Position numbers and translations under genes: made by a program
Assembly (NCBI GenBank): GCA_964023275.1
Contig: OZ029921.1
Coordinates: forward strand, 17,334,204 to 17,398,203
Origin: Norana najaformis
Taxonomy: Eukaryota > Annelida > Clitellata > Crassiclitellata > Hormogastridae
Direction of reading: 5' to 3'
DNA length: 64,000 nucleotides
Notes under the pieces: generated by a model
Told to the model about the DNA's origin: nothing
The model's database searches: none
Seen by the model: only the letters and a program-made list of their open reading frames with translations
Shown here: one piece after another, positions 13,201-28,200 of the stretch
How positions within the stretch are numbered: the first letter of the stretch is position 1
Layout: every line of letters starts with the position of its first letter

Positions 13201-16200
13201 AGTAGTAAATTAATTTACGGACTGAAGGGGATAGTTGCAGGTTTAAACATGACAGTTAAAAAAAACAGCAGAAACAAAAAGCTGATATCAAGCCTGTATG
13301 GACAAAACTAAAAATTACCCTTAACCACATGTAACTAAACTGTTAGGCCGTTCACCAAAACCAACTAAAACAAGGTTAATGCAATGTGGTTTTTTACTTC
13401 AGTGGTTTTGGCATCTAATGCAGAAAGCATAAACTTACAGGCAGGTCTTTTTAATCAAATGCAATAGGCATCAACTTATATAGAAATCTTTGTAATCTGA
13501 TGGAAAAGGTATCAACTTATGTGGCTATGGATTCAATGCAGATCCATCCGCTGATGGTGCAGTGTCTTGATACAGAAAAGACAAAGAAATCAGTTAGTGA
13601 AGACTATCTAGACAAACAGCGAACAGATAAAACAAGGTCTAAGAATGCACAACTGAAAAATCACAGGACAGAAATACAAGGAGTCAAAACGTTTTATCAG
13701 AAGAGCCTTTCAAAGTGCAATGTAAGTGTCTAGTGGACACAATGAGGTCAATGTGATAAGATAAATGGCTAGTATTAGGCTTTTAAGTAAGCTGGACAGG
13801 TTTAAATCATTAAATCAAATGCCTGTGTGTAAGTGCATGCGTGCGTGCGTGTGTGCATGCAGTGAGAAGTCAGTGTAATTTAAGAGAACATAAGCATGAA
13901 TTTAGGATCCATACCATAGGTATGTGAAAATCTGAGTGTAAGTCCATCCACGCCTCGTTATAAGTGTGACACTACCTCATAAATCCTGAATGGAAGGCTG
14001 AACATCGAGTTGGGCAAGAATCAAATTTAAGGACCTCTTGAAGCACAATAAGGTCTAAAGGACACTTTGTTGTGACAACACCCATAAGGCAGAGGAATTT
14101 CATAATAATCTAACTTAAGAAGGCTTTTATTTTCTGGCAGTCCTTCTGATGCAATCTGTACTGGACATGGGGCTTCTCAGCCATCAATTCTAAGGGCGAC
14201 TGCTACCTATGACTTTCCTCTTCAGTCATTCACACAGAGATGCTAACAGACAAACCTGATCTAACTCTAAGTGGTGTTGCTCCAAGTGCATAAGACATCT
14301 ACCAATGCTGCATTAGTCCACTGGAACTTTTAAAGGATACATCTGCTGGAAGAGACAAGTCTTAAGGCAACATCCAACCACAAACCAAAATGACTGTTGC
14401 ACAACCTCATCATTCCCTCACCTGACGGATTAGACTATTTAGGGCATGTTCCACCACTGCTTGGAACATGGTTTGGGTTTGACTTGGATCGCATAAGTAT
14501 ATCAAGCAAACAGTGGGCACATCGGTTAATCTGTTTATGCTGGGAGAGGTCACCATATTGGCCTTACACGGTGGAAGATTAAATCAAATACGAAAATTGG
14601 TCTTTATTGGCCATTAGGATGTGCTTAGGTGTTTTACATCTTCTTCTTAATCTGCATCACAGTCAAACTGAATGCCATGCACTTTCACATAAAAATAGCC
14701 TCCTTCAAACCAAACTACCATTGTGTGTCATCTTTTTACTCAGTGAACAAACCCTGTGTCAAGCTCAACACCATGTTTAGAGGAGTACAGGAGTAGTGGA
14801 ATGTGCCCTTAGATCAAATTTAACTATAAGACTTCTGACATCACATGATGCCTAGAAATACTTTTTACAGTGATGAGTAACACAGTCCAAGGACACCCAA
14901 ATACACCACACCTTTTTGCTATAACATGCATTGCTATAATGCAAATTTGGGCATAAAATGGTCATGACCATGGATCCAAATTTACCTAAGTACACATACG
15001 AGATCTTTGGAAGAAAAACTCATACCAAAATGGTAACACCTGTCCTGACAGAACCACTGATCTTTCTTTTGTTGTTGTTTGCCAAGCTCATAGTGGTCAA
15101 ATTGCTTGCATAGCATACCAAGATAGTCAAGTTGTAATTTTCTGGTAATCTTCACAGTCCAATTACGCCGGTGGCGAGTAGCTTGAAGACTTGTTTTATG
15201 TGACAATACCATGCTTTAATGCTCTCACACGCCTAATACAACCAGCAAATATACAGCTACACAAACACGTGCCGAAAGTTTCGTCACAAATGCCACTTCA
15301 GTTTAATGTGGCTATTGCAATAATGCAGCACTTGACACGGATCCCAAATTCCATGTCATAGCGAGAGTGTGGCATAAAATGCTAATCTGTTAAACGTGGA
15401 AAAGCGATTCTTCACAAAGATTAAGATTTACAGTAATTTAAAAAGCCCTTCCAGATGTTGCTTCTAGTTTCTTGATCTTATTTTATATTGTTCCTGGATG
15501 CATTTCTGTCTTATGACTGGTAATGACCAGACCATTTCAAAGGTAGTCAGAAAGTTTTTACCAACAGTTAGCCTAAGTTAGGTAAGTAAGCAATGCTGAA
15601 GACACAGTTTTATTCTGATCATCTTCATCATCTGATGCTAAAGACAAGCATTCCACAACCCTAGAAGAAAGAAGGTAGACATACTATCTCTGGCAACAAA
15701 GAAGACAGAAGCATGGGTACCAGATGTAGAAGTTCTGGACTATAGCACACATTACGGTAGAGGAATCTTCTATAAATCATGTGGAATGCATCCTTATTAC
15801 GACAGCGATGTATTCGTAATATTAAACCATTACACAAATTTTAGTGTTCTTCGGCCTACCCAGCAGAATTTATGCTTCAGCTGAGGCCTCACAACTCCAG
15901 AAATGCCAGTTACTAAAGAGACAGAAGATCTTAGTAAGAAATACTTAGTCAACTGTAGTCCGGCCATAAGCGCTACTGTCTTTTATATTACCACCAAAGT
16001 ATTACTTATGATAATAGTAATCATACTGCAACGATGATGGTGATCTGGACAAAAAAGTGACAATAATAAACCAAATGAACCTGTAGATGTTGGTGGCTGG
16101 CATATATTAGTGATCATTAATTTAAATCCTGATGATAATGACAAACAATAGTAAAGAATTAAACGACTCAAAATTATCCAACTTAAGAAGTGTAAATGTT

Positions 16201-19200
16201 CGTTTTCATTACATTGTATACTTACAATCTTTTTATATGAAAAATCTGATGTGATTCTTATTTCTTCATAAGCCCAAACTCAACTAACTAAAGGAAGATC
16301 AGACTGATTTCATACAGCATTTGCAACTGGTTGAGTGCTAGCCTCGTAACATCGCCATATATGGAATAGGAGCAAATCTTTAACATACAACTGCTTAGCA
16401 CCAACGACTGATATCTTGACATTAGGTAATGATGCCACATACGGCAAGTATAAGAAAATATAAGCAGACAAAATTAAACCTAGAATTACACTTCTGCTCA
16501 TTAACAGCCATAAATAAAAAACTCACTATAATAAGTGAAAGAAAGCAAGAATTCCGCTCTTGTAATTAATCATTCATCACTAGTCCGGACAACAATAGAG
16601 AACAACTTTATCAGGTCCTCTGAGGGTGACTGTCAAACAGCCAACAAGTGAAGTCATTGTTTTGAATACAATGTTCTCACTAAAAGTATTTCATTGTGGG
16701 AATCGCCACTGCCTGTGCACTTATACTGCAGATTATATCTGACAACATTTGAAAACACCCTGAAATATAATTGCTTTTATGTTGAGAAAATGTGTCTCAA
16801 AAGTTACAGCAGTTAATAATTAACGTTTTTTTCATGCCATTGCTGTCAAACTCAGTCAGACTGGTGGATTTTTGGACTACCAGGGAGCTCAGTAAAACAA
16901 ACACTTGCATAACCAATTGATTATATTCCACCAAGTCCGCAGTTAAGCTGTGTTGCAGAATTTGAGGCAATATTCATAACTCTGTTGTCACTTCAGCTAG
17001 AAAGTCAAACAGACACCTAACCACAAATATGGACACACAAGTAAAGAAAATACTCATATAGTAGAACAGGCATGCAAACAAACCAGCTGCATAGTTATTA
17101 TTTCTGTATTCAGTAAGTGCCACTGTCTAATGACACTGAAGCATCGTTCAGTGGTGCTGATCAATTGTGTATTAACTTGCTTAGGGACCTTACACTGTAA
17201 ATGTCTCAAGGGAGGTTTGAACCCACACACTCTGCACTGCAATATAAGCACTCAAACTAATCAGCTACTGTGTCACACAGTCAGACAAGCATGCAAAGAA
17301 ACCAGCAACAAATCTGGACAGGCAAGCAAAGAAACTAGCCAAAAGTGTGGACATTGGAGCGAAGAAAACGGTCACAGTCAGAAAAGCTGAATGCAATGTT
17401 AGTTGATGAGCCTTTAAGTTGCGTGATAGTCTTAAAACAGATACACAAATCTTGTACATAAAATATCTGAAGGCACTGTTTAACAGTAAGTAAGTAAGTA
17501 AGTAAGTAATGCATCTGTTAACATGCCATAACAGTCATAAGGGAAACCAAGGCAGTGTCTCATGAACATTCTTGAACTGAATATCACTGCAAAAGCATTA
17601 GAATAAAAAAAATTCCATCAGATTAAGTTACCCAGCAGTTAATAGCTCATTAAGCAATTACAGCAGCTATTTTTCACTCTGTGGCAAAGTTCATCAGACT
17701 GAATACCTATCTGCTAATAATTTTAGGACAAAATGAACAGACTGAAAACCTATTATAATATTAGGTCAAATTATGCAGATCATCAAATGGAAAATATTTT
17801 TCTAATTTTAAGAGCACCTAAACATCCTGAATCTAAGACTGAAGACAGTCACCTTGACGTACAAGGCTACACTAAAGACAGCCTGTCAGCCAGCCTACAA
17901 ACTTCCTAACACAGTCATAAGTCCAGTAATCATCTTTATAGATTGAAAATATTACAAAACCACCTTTGTTAAGTTGATAAGCTTTTAAATGAACTCCCAC
18001 ATAAGATAACAGCACACCACTGCATGTATAATGCATCAGCACTTCATTTTCACACATACATCGACCATTGTCTGTCTGTTTTAATATCTCTCTGTTTCAC
18101 AATACGTTCATCCGTCAAAAAAGCAACTAAAATACTGCTTGTTGCAGTAGTTCTTTTGCTCTTCTATTCTGTCTAAACAATCCACTGATGGCATGAAACG
18201 AGTAAAGCTTACTATCTCAGAAGTAACTCATTATATTCTCTCAAGACATGCAGCCTAGTTAAGATTAGGCTTATCTTCAGGTGGTTCGTACACTTCTGTA
18301 TAAAAAACCAGAAGTCAAAGTGAGCTATAAAATCCCCTGGAATGTCGGTCTGGCAGCTGAGGTTTATTTCGGTTTTGGCAGCTGAAAAAGCTTTTCAACC
18401 TATCCATCAACAAGTTGCGATTCTATGGGTCAAAGTTAAATCTGAGTTTGAAAGAAGTAGTAATCAGCACACATTCTAATGTCACATATGCTGGATCATC
18501 TGCAAAATGCTAACTAGGAGAACCATATCAATATAGCCATCCTGTAACAAGATTATGTTGTAATGAGGACACTTTCTAAGATTACATTCTATTTGGGATC
18601 CATGCATTTGGGGGATTATAACAGAGTTTGCAATATAACTGTAACATAGCTTCAGATGGACCTGGCATCCTTAGCATTTGAGAATGACACGACAGCATAT
18701 TTATTTGTTTCACTACACAGGCAAGACTCCACAAATTTTAAATAGATTCAAAGCCAAATCATTTGTTCAACTGATCGGTAGTTATTGTTGCCCATCAGCG
18801 TACTGAACATCTGTCTATTTTTGTGCAGTGTGAAGGCTGAAGCTATCCCCTTTGAGAGTCACTGGGCAGAAATCTTGACCAAGTTTTTTAATGCATAACA
18901 GAGCATCATTATAGAGTATAGACTGATGCCTCTCATCAGAAAAAACCCAATAGAAAATCATAAAAAAATATTAAACTCTATGGTGGTCAAGGTACTACAC
19001 AATTTCAAATGACGGCTAACAGATTTCCATTATGTTGGTTTTTCATCCCTGCGTCTGGGATTGGAGTCACATGGCACTAATAATTCTTTGTTGCTGTAGG
19101 AATTGTCCCCCTTACACTTCAACAAAAGATCCCTGTCTCTGGTGACTGATTATAACCTATCGTACCTTACAGGTGTCTAGATGGAGCTGAAGGTGTATGC

Positions 19201-22200
19201 AAATTTTTTTATAATGTTTTAGATTATCTGTTGTGCCAAAGTCTAAAGCCCACACCATCAACAGAAGGTGCAGCAAAGTCTAGGCAGAACAAGAACTGTG
19301 CTAAGTGATAGATCTTGCTCCAAGGAATTTCATCTTGAATCATCATCATCACAAATCCTGAAGATCACTTTAACTACTACTCAAAAGCCAGTATAATGCT
19401 CTATGATTCACTTGAATTTTTTACTTAATACTTGATACTTGTTCTCAAAAAATGTACCACCTGCAGACACAAGTAAGACAAATCTGTTCCTGCCACAGTT
19501 ATTGATAATGACAGGCCTCATTACAATGTCAACAATTAATCAGCTTGCTGTGATAAGTTCCTAGTAACAAAATCTTGAACTTGATTCAAAGCTATCAACC
19601 ACTGGACATATAACTTGGACCCAAACCTCAAAGTCTTGTTCTTTAAAAATAGAACTGAACAGGAAAGGGCAGAGGCGGCTGCCTAATGAGCATCAAAGAA
19701 CAAAATTTTCACATTTCTATTCCAGCTTAAACAAAACAAATGGCATCATGAGACACCTTGCAAAATGAACAGTATAAATTCCTGAACTCTTGCTTTAGCA
19801 CAATAGCTTTTTGTGACACTGCATAGGGAACTCTGACTGAAAAGGCAGCCAAAATGAAGAGGAAATACAAAGTTCAAGATATCACTTCCAGCTCTTATAA
19901 ACTCAAATTCAGCTCTTCTAAAAAAACCAGATCTAGACTCAAAACAAGTATCTTGTGAATTCAGAAGGGAGGCTTTCAACAATAGCTAAAGAGGCTGTTC
20001 AAGTAGAAGATGTTTGGTTTGGCATAACATTAACATACAACTGAAAATTCCCCGATATCAGTAATTATTATAAAAATCACCTGTATCATCAATTCACCAT
20101 TGGTAGCAACAATTGCTAAGTGTAAGTAATTTCAGATATTTCTAATGCCATTTCTCTGTTGGAGAAGCCAGGTCAAATTCCTGTGGGAATTTGACCCAGC
20201 TTCTCCAACAGATTATGATTCTTTATCATAATTTAACTTAAAGTGACCTTCGATTGATGTCGTAGGCATTATAATAATGGCACTATACAAGTCATTAGAT
20301 TAGATTAGATTTCTGACAGTTTTCAAATCATTGATGGCTTGTGTTGTAAACACTAACCCAGATGAGCTATAGTCCAAAATGGCAGAATACTTTTCTGAAA
20401 TCAGAAGAGGCATTTTCAGAAACAAAGCATAAGCGAGAAATGTCCACTGCCCCAATATTATTTTGAGTCAACAACTCACCATCTCCTGCGTGACAAAGTT
20501 TGGTGCTGTTGGGTCTACAGACCAATAAATGCGATCAAAGGCAAATGCTTTCATCCGACACCGACTGTCTGCCAGTTCAGACTTTTGACTTTCCAGCTGA
20601 ACAAAAAACAGAAAAAAGAATTCAACGAACCACTCATGCATAAAAACACATTATGTACTACAATATATGAGTCACAAAATTTCATCCTCAAGATAAAGAA
20701 TAATTAGTCAAAAGATACACCAAACAAGCACTCAAACTTAGAAAGTGCAAACCAAAAGGTTTATTTAAAACAAAATCTAGACTACAACAGAGGAGCTTCT
20801 CTGCAAAATGTAATGTAAAAATCTGCAATTACAATTATGATGAATGATGATTATCATCATCATGATCACAATCACACATTCGTAATCTTAATCACAAATT
20901 TATACAGCGTAACTTCAAAATAAACTCATCAAAGGCGCTCAAATCATCATAATCATCATGATGAACAGGATGATGATGGTGGCCCACAATCATCATCAAT
21001 CCAATCAATCATTTAGCGAATCCTGAGACTCTGATGCCATGGCGGGTGCTAAAGTACAGATAATAATGCATGTCAACAAATGCAAAAAGTACCACCACCA
21101 CCCAATAGAGAAGCAACTGGCAGCAAACATCTGTTTGAAAACACTTTGTGTACTTTGCACACTACAGCCCTTCTTGGGTTTCCAAATGGAATATTAAGTT
21201 CTTACACAAGACAAATTTCCTTCTGTACTTGTCAGAAGGTCTAAACACCTCCATGATCAAGACCTTCTACACGTGCTGAAAGGCTTCAAAGTAAGCAATG
21301 AATAAGTTTGTTTACAGATTTCCTTTAAACTTCTCAGACAGCACACTTCATTAGAGCAGGTCTAACAATCACAAGAGAATGAGGGATTATTCTTTAAACA
21401 TATTTCGTTACCCAACAAACATTTCTTGTTAATACTTAAGACATACAGAAAGCCACAACTGTTTCAAATTCCTAAGGAAGAAATTCTAATTAGATATTTT
21501 AAATCAGTTCATGAGCCGTGATTTGCACTTCCTTTACCGCAAGTGATCAACAGTGCATTACATGGTAACTTCTACAATACTGATGCATGACACAACAACC
21601 AGTTGCAGGTTGTCATATTAAAATCCAACAACAAAATACAACAAAATTCCATGTCATACTTTGAAAGATAGTAAAACAACCCAACAAGCCTCCCCCCTGA
21701 CTCTTCACATTAAGCTAAATGCCATGGTTCCAATGACTGAAGCCTTTGCTTATAGCAACTCTAAAACCATAAGAAGACAAAGAACAACCTCTAACAGCTA
21801 AACCACAGCAAAAAACTATGAGCCATGAAAGTGGTGAAAGGGTGCCAGGTTAAGGCCAGATGATACTCGACTGACCTACAAAGGTGACATATGGAATAAC
21901 ACAAAGACAGTCAGTCAACCTACAGAGGTCATGTATGTAAAAACATAAGTAGAGTGCTTTCCACAACTCTAACATACAGACCTACCACAACATTAAGATA
22001 AGGTAATATCACCCCTTAAGCAAATGGCCATGGGTGACATTTTAGGAACTTCGCTTTTCTAGTCTCTAATACCTGAGTTCAGTAGGACAATAAAGGAACA
22101 GAAATCTAGAAATAACTTTGTCTTTGTTATGGGATCCAAACCCCCAACAGCAGTCCAGCATGATACTAACAAGACTAACATACCACTAAAGCAATTAAGC

Positions 22201-25200
22201 CAACCGACTATGAAGGAAGAAACAGAATGCAAAATGGATGCACAGCAGGACTTGATAAGAATTCAACCTAAGGCATATTATCCATTAAAAATATTTTAAA
22301 TATCCTTGGACGCCGATAGCCATGGATAATATGATCAGATTAATCGTATCTGAAATCCTGCATTGGGTTCCAGCTGTAACAGAATAATCCTGATGCAAAA
22401 CTAGAAGAGGTCTCTGGCTTATGCAATACACATTAGGTCATTCATCTACTCTCTTGCTATATTTAATTCAACCACTTACACTTCATGCCAAACAAGTTAC
22501 CTTCCTCAAACACATTTCAGTCCCAAGATCTCCCTACAACAGGTATTTTCCCACAAACAAGAAACACCTTTGAAGCAGAGGGTTTCTCAAACAGTGGACC
22601 AACCACTTTTCTCAAACTTTCTTCTTCCACATATTGTTATACACCAATGTAGATGCAACTTCAACCTTCATCAATCACTTAAATTTAGTAGCTGGAACCA
22701 ACTAAATTCTAACTAAAAAATCTGTCTCATGATATTTGCCTGTGAACTAACAGACAACAGTTAAAATAAATAATCACAGTAAGTTAAATAAATACATTTT
22801 AAAATTTGATTATGAATGTCTATCCTGGATGCACACTAAACAAGCAATTAATAATAACAGGAAAAAGTGAAAAAATAACGTGAAGAAGAAGAACATGAAG
22901 AAGAAAAACGTAAAGAACATGAAGAACATGAAGAAGAACATGAAGAAGAAGAATAAAGAAGAAGATTAGAAGAAGAATACAAAGAAGAATGCAAAGAATG
23001 CAAAGAATATGAAGAAGAAAGTGAAGAAGCAGAATGTGAAGAAGAATGTGAAGAAGAATGTGAAGAAGAATGCAAAGAAGAGGAAGTAGAAGTAGAAGAA
23101 GAACTCGAAGAACAATGTGAAGAAGAAGAGGAAAATGAAGAAGAGCAGTCCCTTGAGCTAACCCAGGGGGCCAGCCATGGGTATGAAGTGTTAGCAATTT
23201 AATTTTTTTAGCCTTTGCGTATTTGGGTAGCCAGAAACCTTCCTCAAAGCCTGATCTACTCACTGACAAGGCACGATCAGTGTACTCATAGCTGAGTTAG
23301 CTAGGAGGTGCAACTGGGGCCAAAATCTCGAAGCAAATTCCTGCTTTGTTCTAATATTATATTCAATGTCAGATATTCTGTTTGGCAATACAGGCAAGCA
23401 TTATAGCAGCTAATGGAATAAGAAATAAGAAAATCAAGTAATGATATAATTATTAGTGTCCCTGAAGTTATACGTATTGCCTGATCAGTAGAGGTCAGTT
23501 TACTTCAAAGACATATCAAGGTAAATCAAAGGAAGACGGATTTAGCTGCAGATAATAAAACCCCTTTGGCTATTTATCCTCAAAAAGCCCTTAATAGCTT
23601 GAAATGGCAGTCTATCAAGCCTTAAGGTAATCTCTCCAAACTGCTCAGAAACCAGCAACGATACGTCAACAGCTGAAAACCATCACTGACAGCCAAGCTA
23701 CTAAGGCAACACCTGCAAGGCAGCTGCAGCAGTTTAGAGACCAATGCCATGCCATTTGTACCTTTATGAAACCTAGCCATCTTCTTCACTGATAATAATT
23801 TCAACTGCTCTTTATTCCTTCTGTGCAATCACTGCTAAACTTTTACTTCCAACCTACACAAATGCACACTAATTCAAATGTAAAAAAATCTTCAAGAATT
23901 AAAATACCAACATATTACGATGTCTGAATGCTTTTATAATCTTAGTTTGTGGAAACACTTCAAGGCCGGTAAAAAAGGATGTCATGTATGTATATAAACA
24001 CTTGAATGAAAACACCAAAGTTAGAATTAAAAAAGCAAAAGATTAAATTAGATAAATTGCAGATCATTGATCATCATAAATATAATGACAGGACCAGTGG
24101 AAATCACAATGAAAGCAACGACAGTGATAACAACAATCAGGATGGTGAAGACAATGCATATAAAGATAATAGCAGGACGATTACAGTAATAGTGAAATTA
24201 ATTATGACAGCACAGACTTCTTTGAAAGAACACTGATTACTAAATGCCTATAAATAATAAATAAAAGCCATAAATTAATAAAGTTTCAGATACCTTAACA
24301 TTGTGAACTTGGAGTGTCTGTCCAGAAACTTCTACCGCTGTCTTACTCCCATTTTGAATCTCCCTGCAAATTAAAAACAATAGCAGCAGATTTAAAAGGT
24401 TTTTCTATAATTTCAATCAGTTTTAAAACCAAACATGAGATGCAAACTCAATCTTTGGTGCCCTATACCACTTAAACTCTTTCCACAAAAATAATCATCA
24501 GGTATAAACACAACATATTAAAGTATACCATAAATGTAATCCACAGAACCAGTATATCAAATCTACACTCACAAACTAAAATGCTAACGGGCACGCTCAA
24601 ACATTATACAACAATTTGATTAAAAACAAGTTTTGAGGATTATTTATTTCTGGTCTGTATCGAAGAATACTGCAAAAGAATGACTAAAAGCATTAAAGTG
24701 ACCATAGAATGCCAGTGGTGATGGTAATAATGACAAGCCAATGTATTTTAATATCACCATCAGTCGATACTAACAGTAAGATCATAATGCTACCGCCCAA
24801 CCACAAAAACCAAATATGAAATTGCAGGAGACTGTATGCTTCGGTTTCTGAAGTCTAAACAGTCATCTGGAATACCAACCAGATTCCTGATACAAGCAAG
24901 GGATAGGAAGCAGTAAAGCAGTGGTATAAGATATTTTGTCTGATTCTAGGAGTAACTTCAAACACAGGATACTATGCAAAATATGACAGTGGTGATGGAT
25001 GAAAACATCAACTGCCATAAATGCTTCTGGAGCAGAATTGCATCTGTTTTGTGTGTTTATCTTAAAACATATTTTTTCTTTGTCACGTTTTAGTCAGTGT
25101 TTCTATTAGCAAAATATACTATATCTCTTTATATCTACAAAGATGTCATTTGTCTATTAGAGCAGCAACAATTCACCTGGGTGAGGGTTATAATAATAAT

Positions 25201-28200
25201 AAGATAATTTACACACAGCTGTAGAACAAAGTATGTGGGCCAACTGAAGCGACTGGAGCGAAGGTATCCATAAAGAGCTACAGATGGGACAAGGTAGTTC
25301 TAGCAAGGGGTGCACAAATAAAAGAGTGACTGGCCTTGAAGTGTATCAAGATGGGTGGGTACACAGGGGCCAGACCCAGACCACGACGATCAATGTTGCT
25401 TCTAATTTTTGTCACTGTGTGTGCACTGGCCTATAATGTGGGCAGTGACACAATTTGGGACCTGTGATCTGGTCTGTGCAAGATTGCACATCTATTAGAC
25501 CAAAGCTAAAACATCGTGCTGTATAAAAAGAAAAAGACTAAGGACAACTTAAACTTATATTAGATTGTTTCTCATTTGTCTTTGTGCGATTACCAACAAG
25601 TGTATATGTGCCTGATCCAGGGTGATTGATCATAATTTTAAAAGTCTTGGTTTTTATCAGACAGTCCAGGTGGTTAACCCCAAGTCGATTAAGCATTTGT
25701 CTTTGTTGCATTCTTAATGCTGAAGCTGCACTCACACTCCACACTAAATGCTTAGAATGTGCAAATGGCACAAGCATATACAAGTAGTGTGAACTCACTG
25801 AGTTCTTCATTATCTAGAATGCAAGACACCACCTCATCTTCCATTCATCAACTCATCTTCTGGAAATCTTCATTTAAAGTGGTTGCAGACTCTCTCAAAC
25901 AAACCAGACTACAGCGGCTGTGTCAAAATCTTCACATTCGCTAAAGAGCTCTTTAATATTATCACTCCAGTAAGTGCATTCTCCAAGCTACTGCAAGCAC
26001 AACTTGGCAATTTTTGCTTTCACTAACTGATGTGCTTCGATCGTCATCAAACAGCTTTTCTGGAAAATTATCAAGAACAGTTAGCACTACATGATGCTTA
26101 TGAGCTGTTATTGCTTCAAACAATACATGTACAAGGGGTCATTGTTCTCGGTCACCTGTTCTGTAGCCGGTAGTTCTGTAGCTCAGTCTGTTACTTAGGC
26201 CAGACTAATGTGACTGTCAGGCGGTTTTGCAAAGTTGGGCATGGAAACCTTGTTTAAACTGCCTTCTGAGCACAGTAGGCTAACTATGCCTGCAGCTGTA
26301 ATAGCAAGCTAAATTTTACTCTGACGTAACAGGAAAGCTCACAAAATTTGTATGGTAGAAAATATGGTCATGTACTGTATCCTCAATAGTCATATGTGTG
26401 ACAAAAGTCATATGGAGATCTACATATTAGGTTTAAATTTAGGTCTCCATGCTCAGATCCAGTCAGAAGATAGAAAAACAAGGAATGGGTGATGGTGAAT
26501 CAGAGAAAACTCTAGTTGTTTAGATAGCTATTAACTCAACGATGCACAGGGATTAACAAAATTATAAGCAAAGAAATGGTCAAGTGATTATATGTCCAGT
26601 GATTATGTCCCACATCACTTGAGGTAGGCAAAGTAAGTTTATAGGACTCCATCAAAACACTTTCTGCGTTACCCAAATTTTACTGAATCACAAACACCAT
26701 TATTAACTGATCCTAACTAAATGACAACAGGCACTTCAGCCAGGATAGCATTGCATATTTACTCTATGAATCCAGATGAACTGCCTGCGTAACCAGCTCA
26801 GTTCTAAATGTACTCAGGCAATCTGAAACTAAGCAGTGAGTTGCGGAATACTATACAAAATAGAACATAAATATTCCAGCTACATACTAAAGCCTTGGCC
26901 AAAGCAGTTTTAGGTCAATCTTTAAATAAACTTCCTTTGAAGAGGGGTTGTTAAAGGCTCCTAGAGAAACTCTTTTGTAAGGACACATCCTGTAAACAAA
27001 CTCTCACAAGCCTCAATCAAAGATTTCTCTGCTGCTGGTACAGATGCTGCTGTGTCTACTCTCTTGAAATTAATCTCTGATAAAAGTAGGCATTAATACA
27101 TACAGAATATTCTAACCATACACAGTCATTTGGCTATCACTGACCCTCAGTACACAAAAATACAGCATATAACCAGAACTGAATGATTGCATAATCTTAC
27201 ATTACCATACCTGACCTGACCTGACTTTACTATACCTTACAGAACAAAACATTCCGTATCTGTCACAAAAAAGGATCTGTCTTCCAAGCATTGGCATTTT
27301 ACCTACTTAAACTCACAAGCCCAAACACAGTTAAGTGATAGAATTAGTGCACTGATCAATGCCCAGCCAAGTTTAGAAAAAAGAAAACACTCAGTTGGTA
27401 AAGTAATATAATAACTGAATGACTTTGGACAATCAGTACAGTGCAGTCCCACTTACATGTGACCCTTTTACGCGCAAATCTGCTTAACACACGTGTTTGC
27501 CATGGCTCTCGACAGTATCTGTTTAACATGTGAGATGCGTTAGCATGTGGTACAATCAAGATACATGCTGAACCAGCTAATATTCAGTCTCATCATCATT
27601 ATATTAGACAGCCAGTATCAGTTGTAACAGCTGCCTCAATGGGCACCAACAATTGCTGGGTACAACTGGCTTTAAGCCTGGCATGGGGCAGTACAGTTCC
27701 AAAGTTGGTTAACTTAGTATAGCTGCACATGTCTCCCCACCCCAGACGGATAAAGGGACCACACCAAGAAGCAGCTGTAGCTCAGATATATTATGGTACT
27801 TGCGCCTTTGTCTGCTGCAGGCAGCCCAACTCTACCCCTCACCCCTGCAAAAGCTTAGCTGCTCTCTCAGCCAGGGTTACAACAAATGTGTACCAACAGG
27901 CTTGACAGTCCAACTGACGGGACTTACTTTAAAATAACGTCTGAAAGTGGAAAAAATCGTCTGGTAGCAGACTACAGTGCAAGTGCCTTCACATCAGACA
28001 GCCTATGTCTGAGCTTTCTAGCCACACTAAGACTAACATAAATCGTACACTAAAGGCCTTCATGGTGACTCTGGCTCCCAAGAACTGCCCGGGAGGGGGG
28101 CTGTACCATATAAAATGTAATTAAAGTTTCTTTTTAATCACTGTATACTGCTTAGTTTCATAGCAATACAAATGAAATAGCAGTACACATTATTACTAAT

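Larger units (their letters stand above)
3484..20479. other. Kinesin intron 3 (about 17 kb)
   Basis: No gene is seen inside. It holds three SINE-B copies, a 42-bp minisatellite, a short dispersed repeat pair and a near-perfect 58-nt hairpin, each listed separately. Open frames here are short, lack family motifs, and many run through the repeats. The rest is AT-rich unique-looking sequence with scattered (ATT)n, (AAGT)n and (GCGT)n runs. Confidence 0.7.
20597..24293. other. Kinesin intron 2 (about 3.7 kb)
   Basis: It contains imperfect ATC/GAT-rich stretches (about 20838-20985), two SINE-A copies and the GAA-rich tract. No further exon is needed, because phases on both sides match. Confidence 0.7.

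Noticed and set aside
22820-23269. Leu- and Ser-rich minus-strand frames up to 149 residues
   Set aside because: They are translations of the (TTC)n side of the purine tract and vanish outside it.
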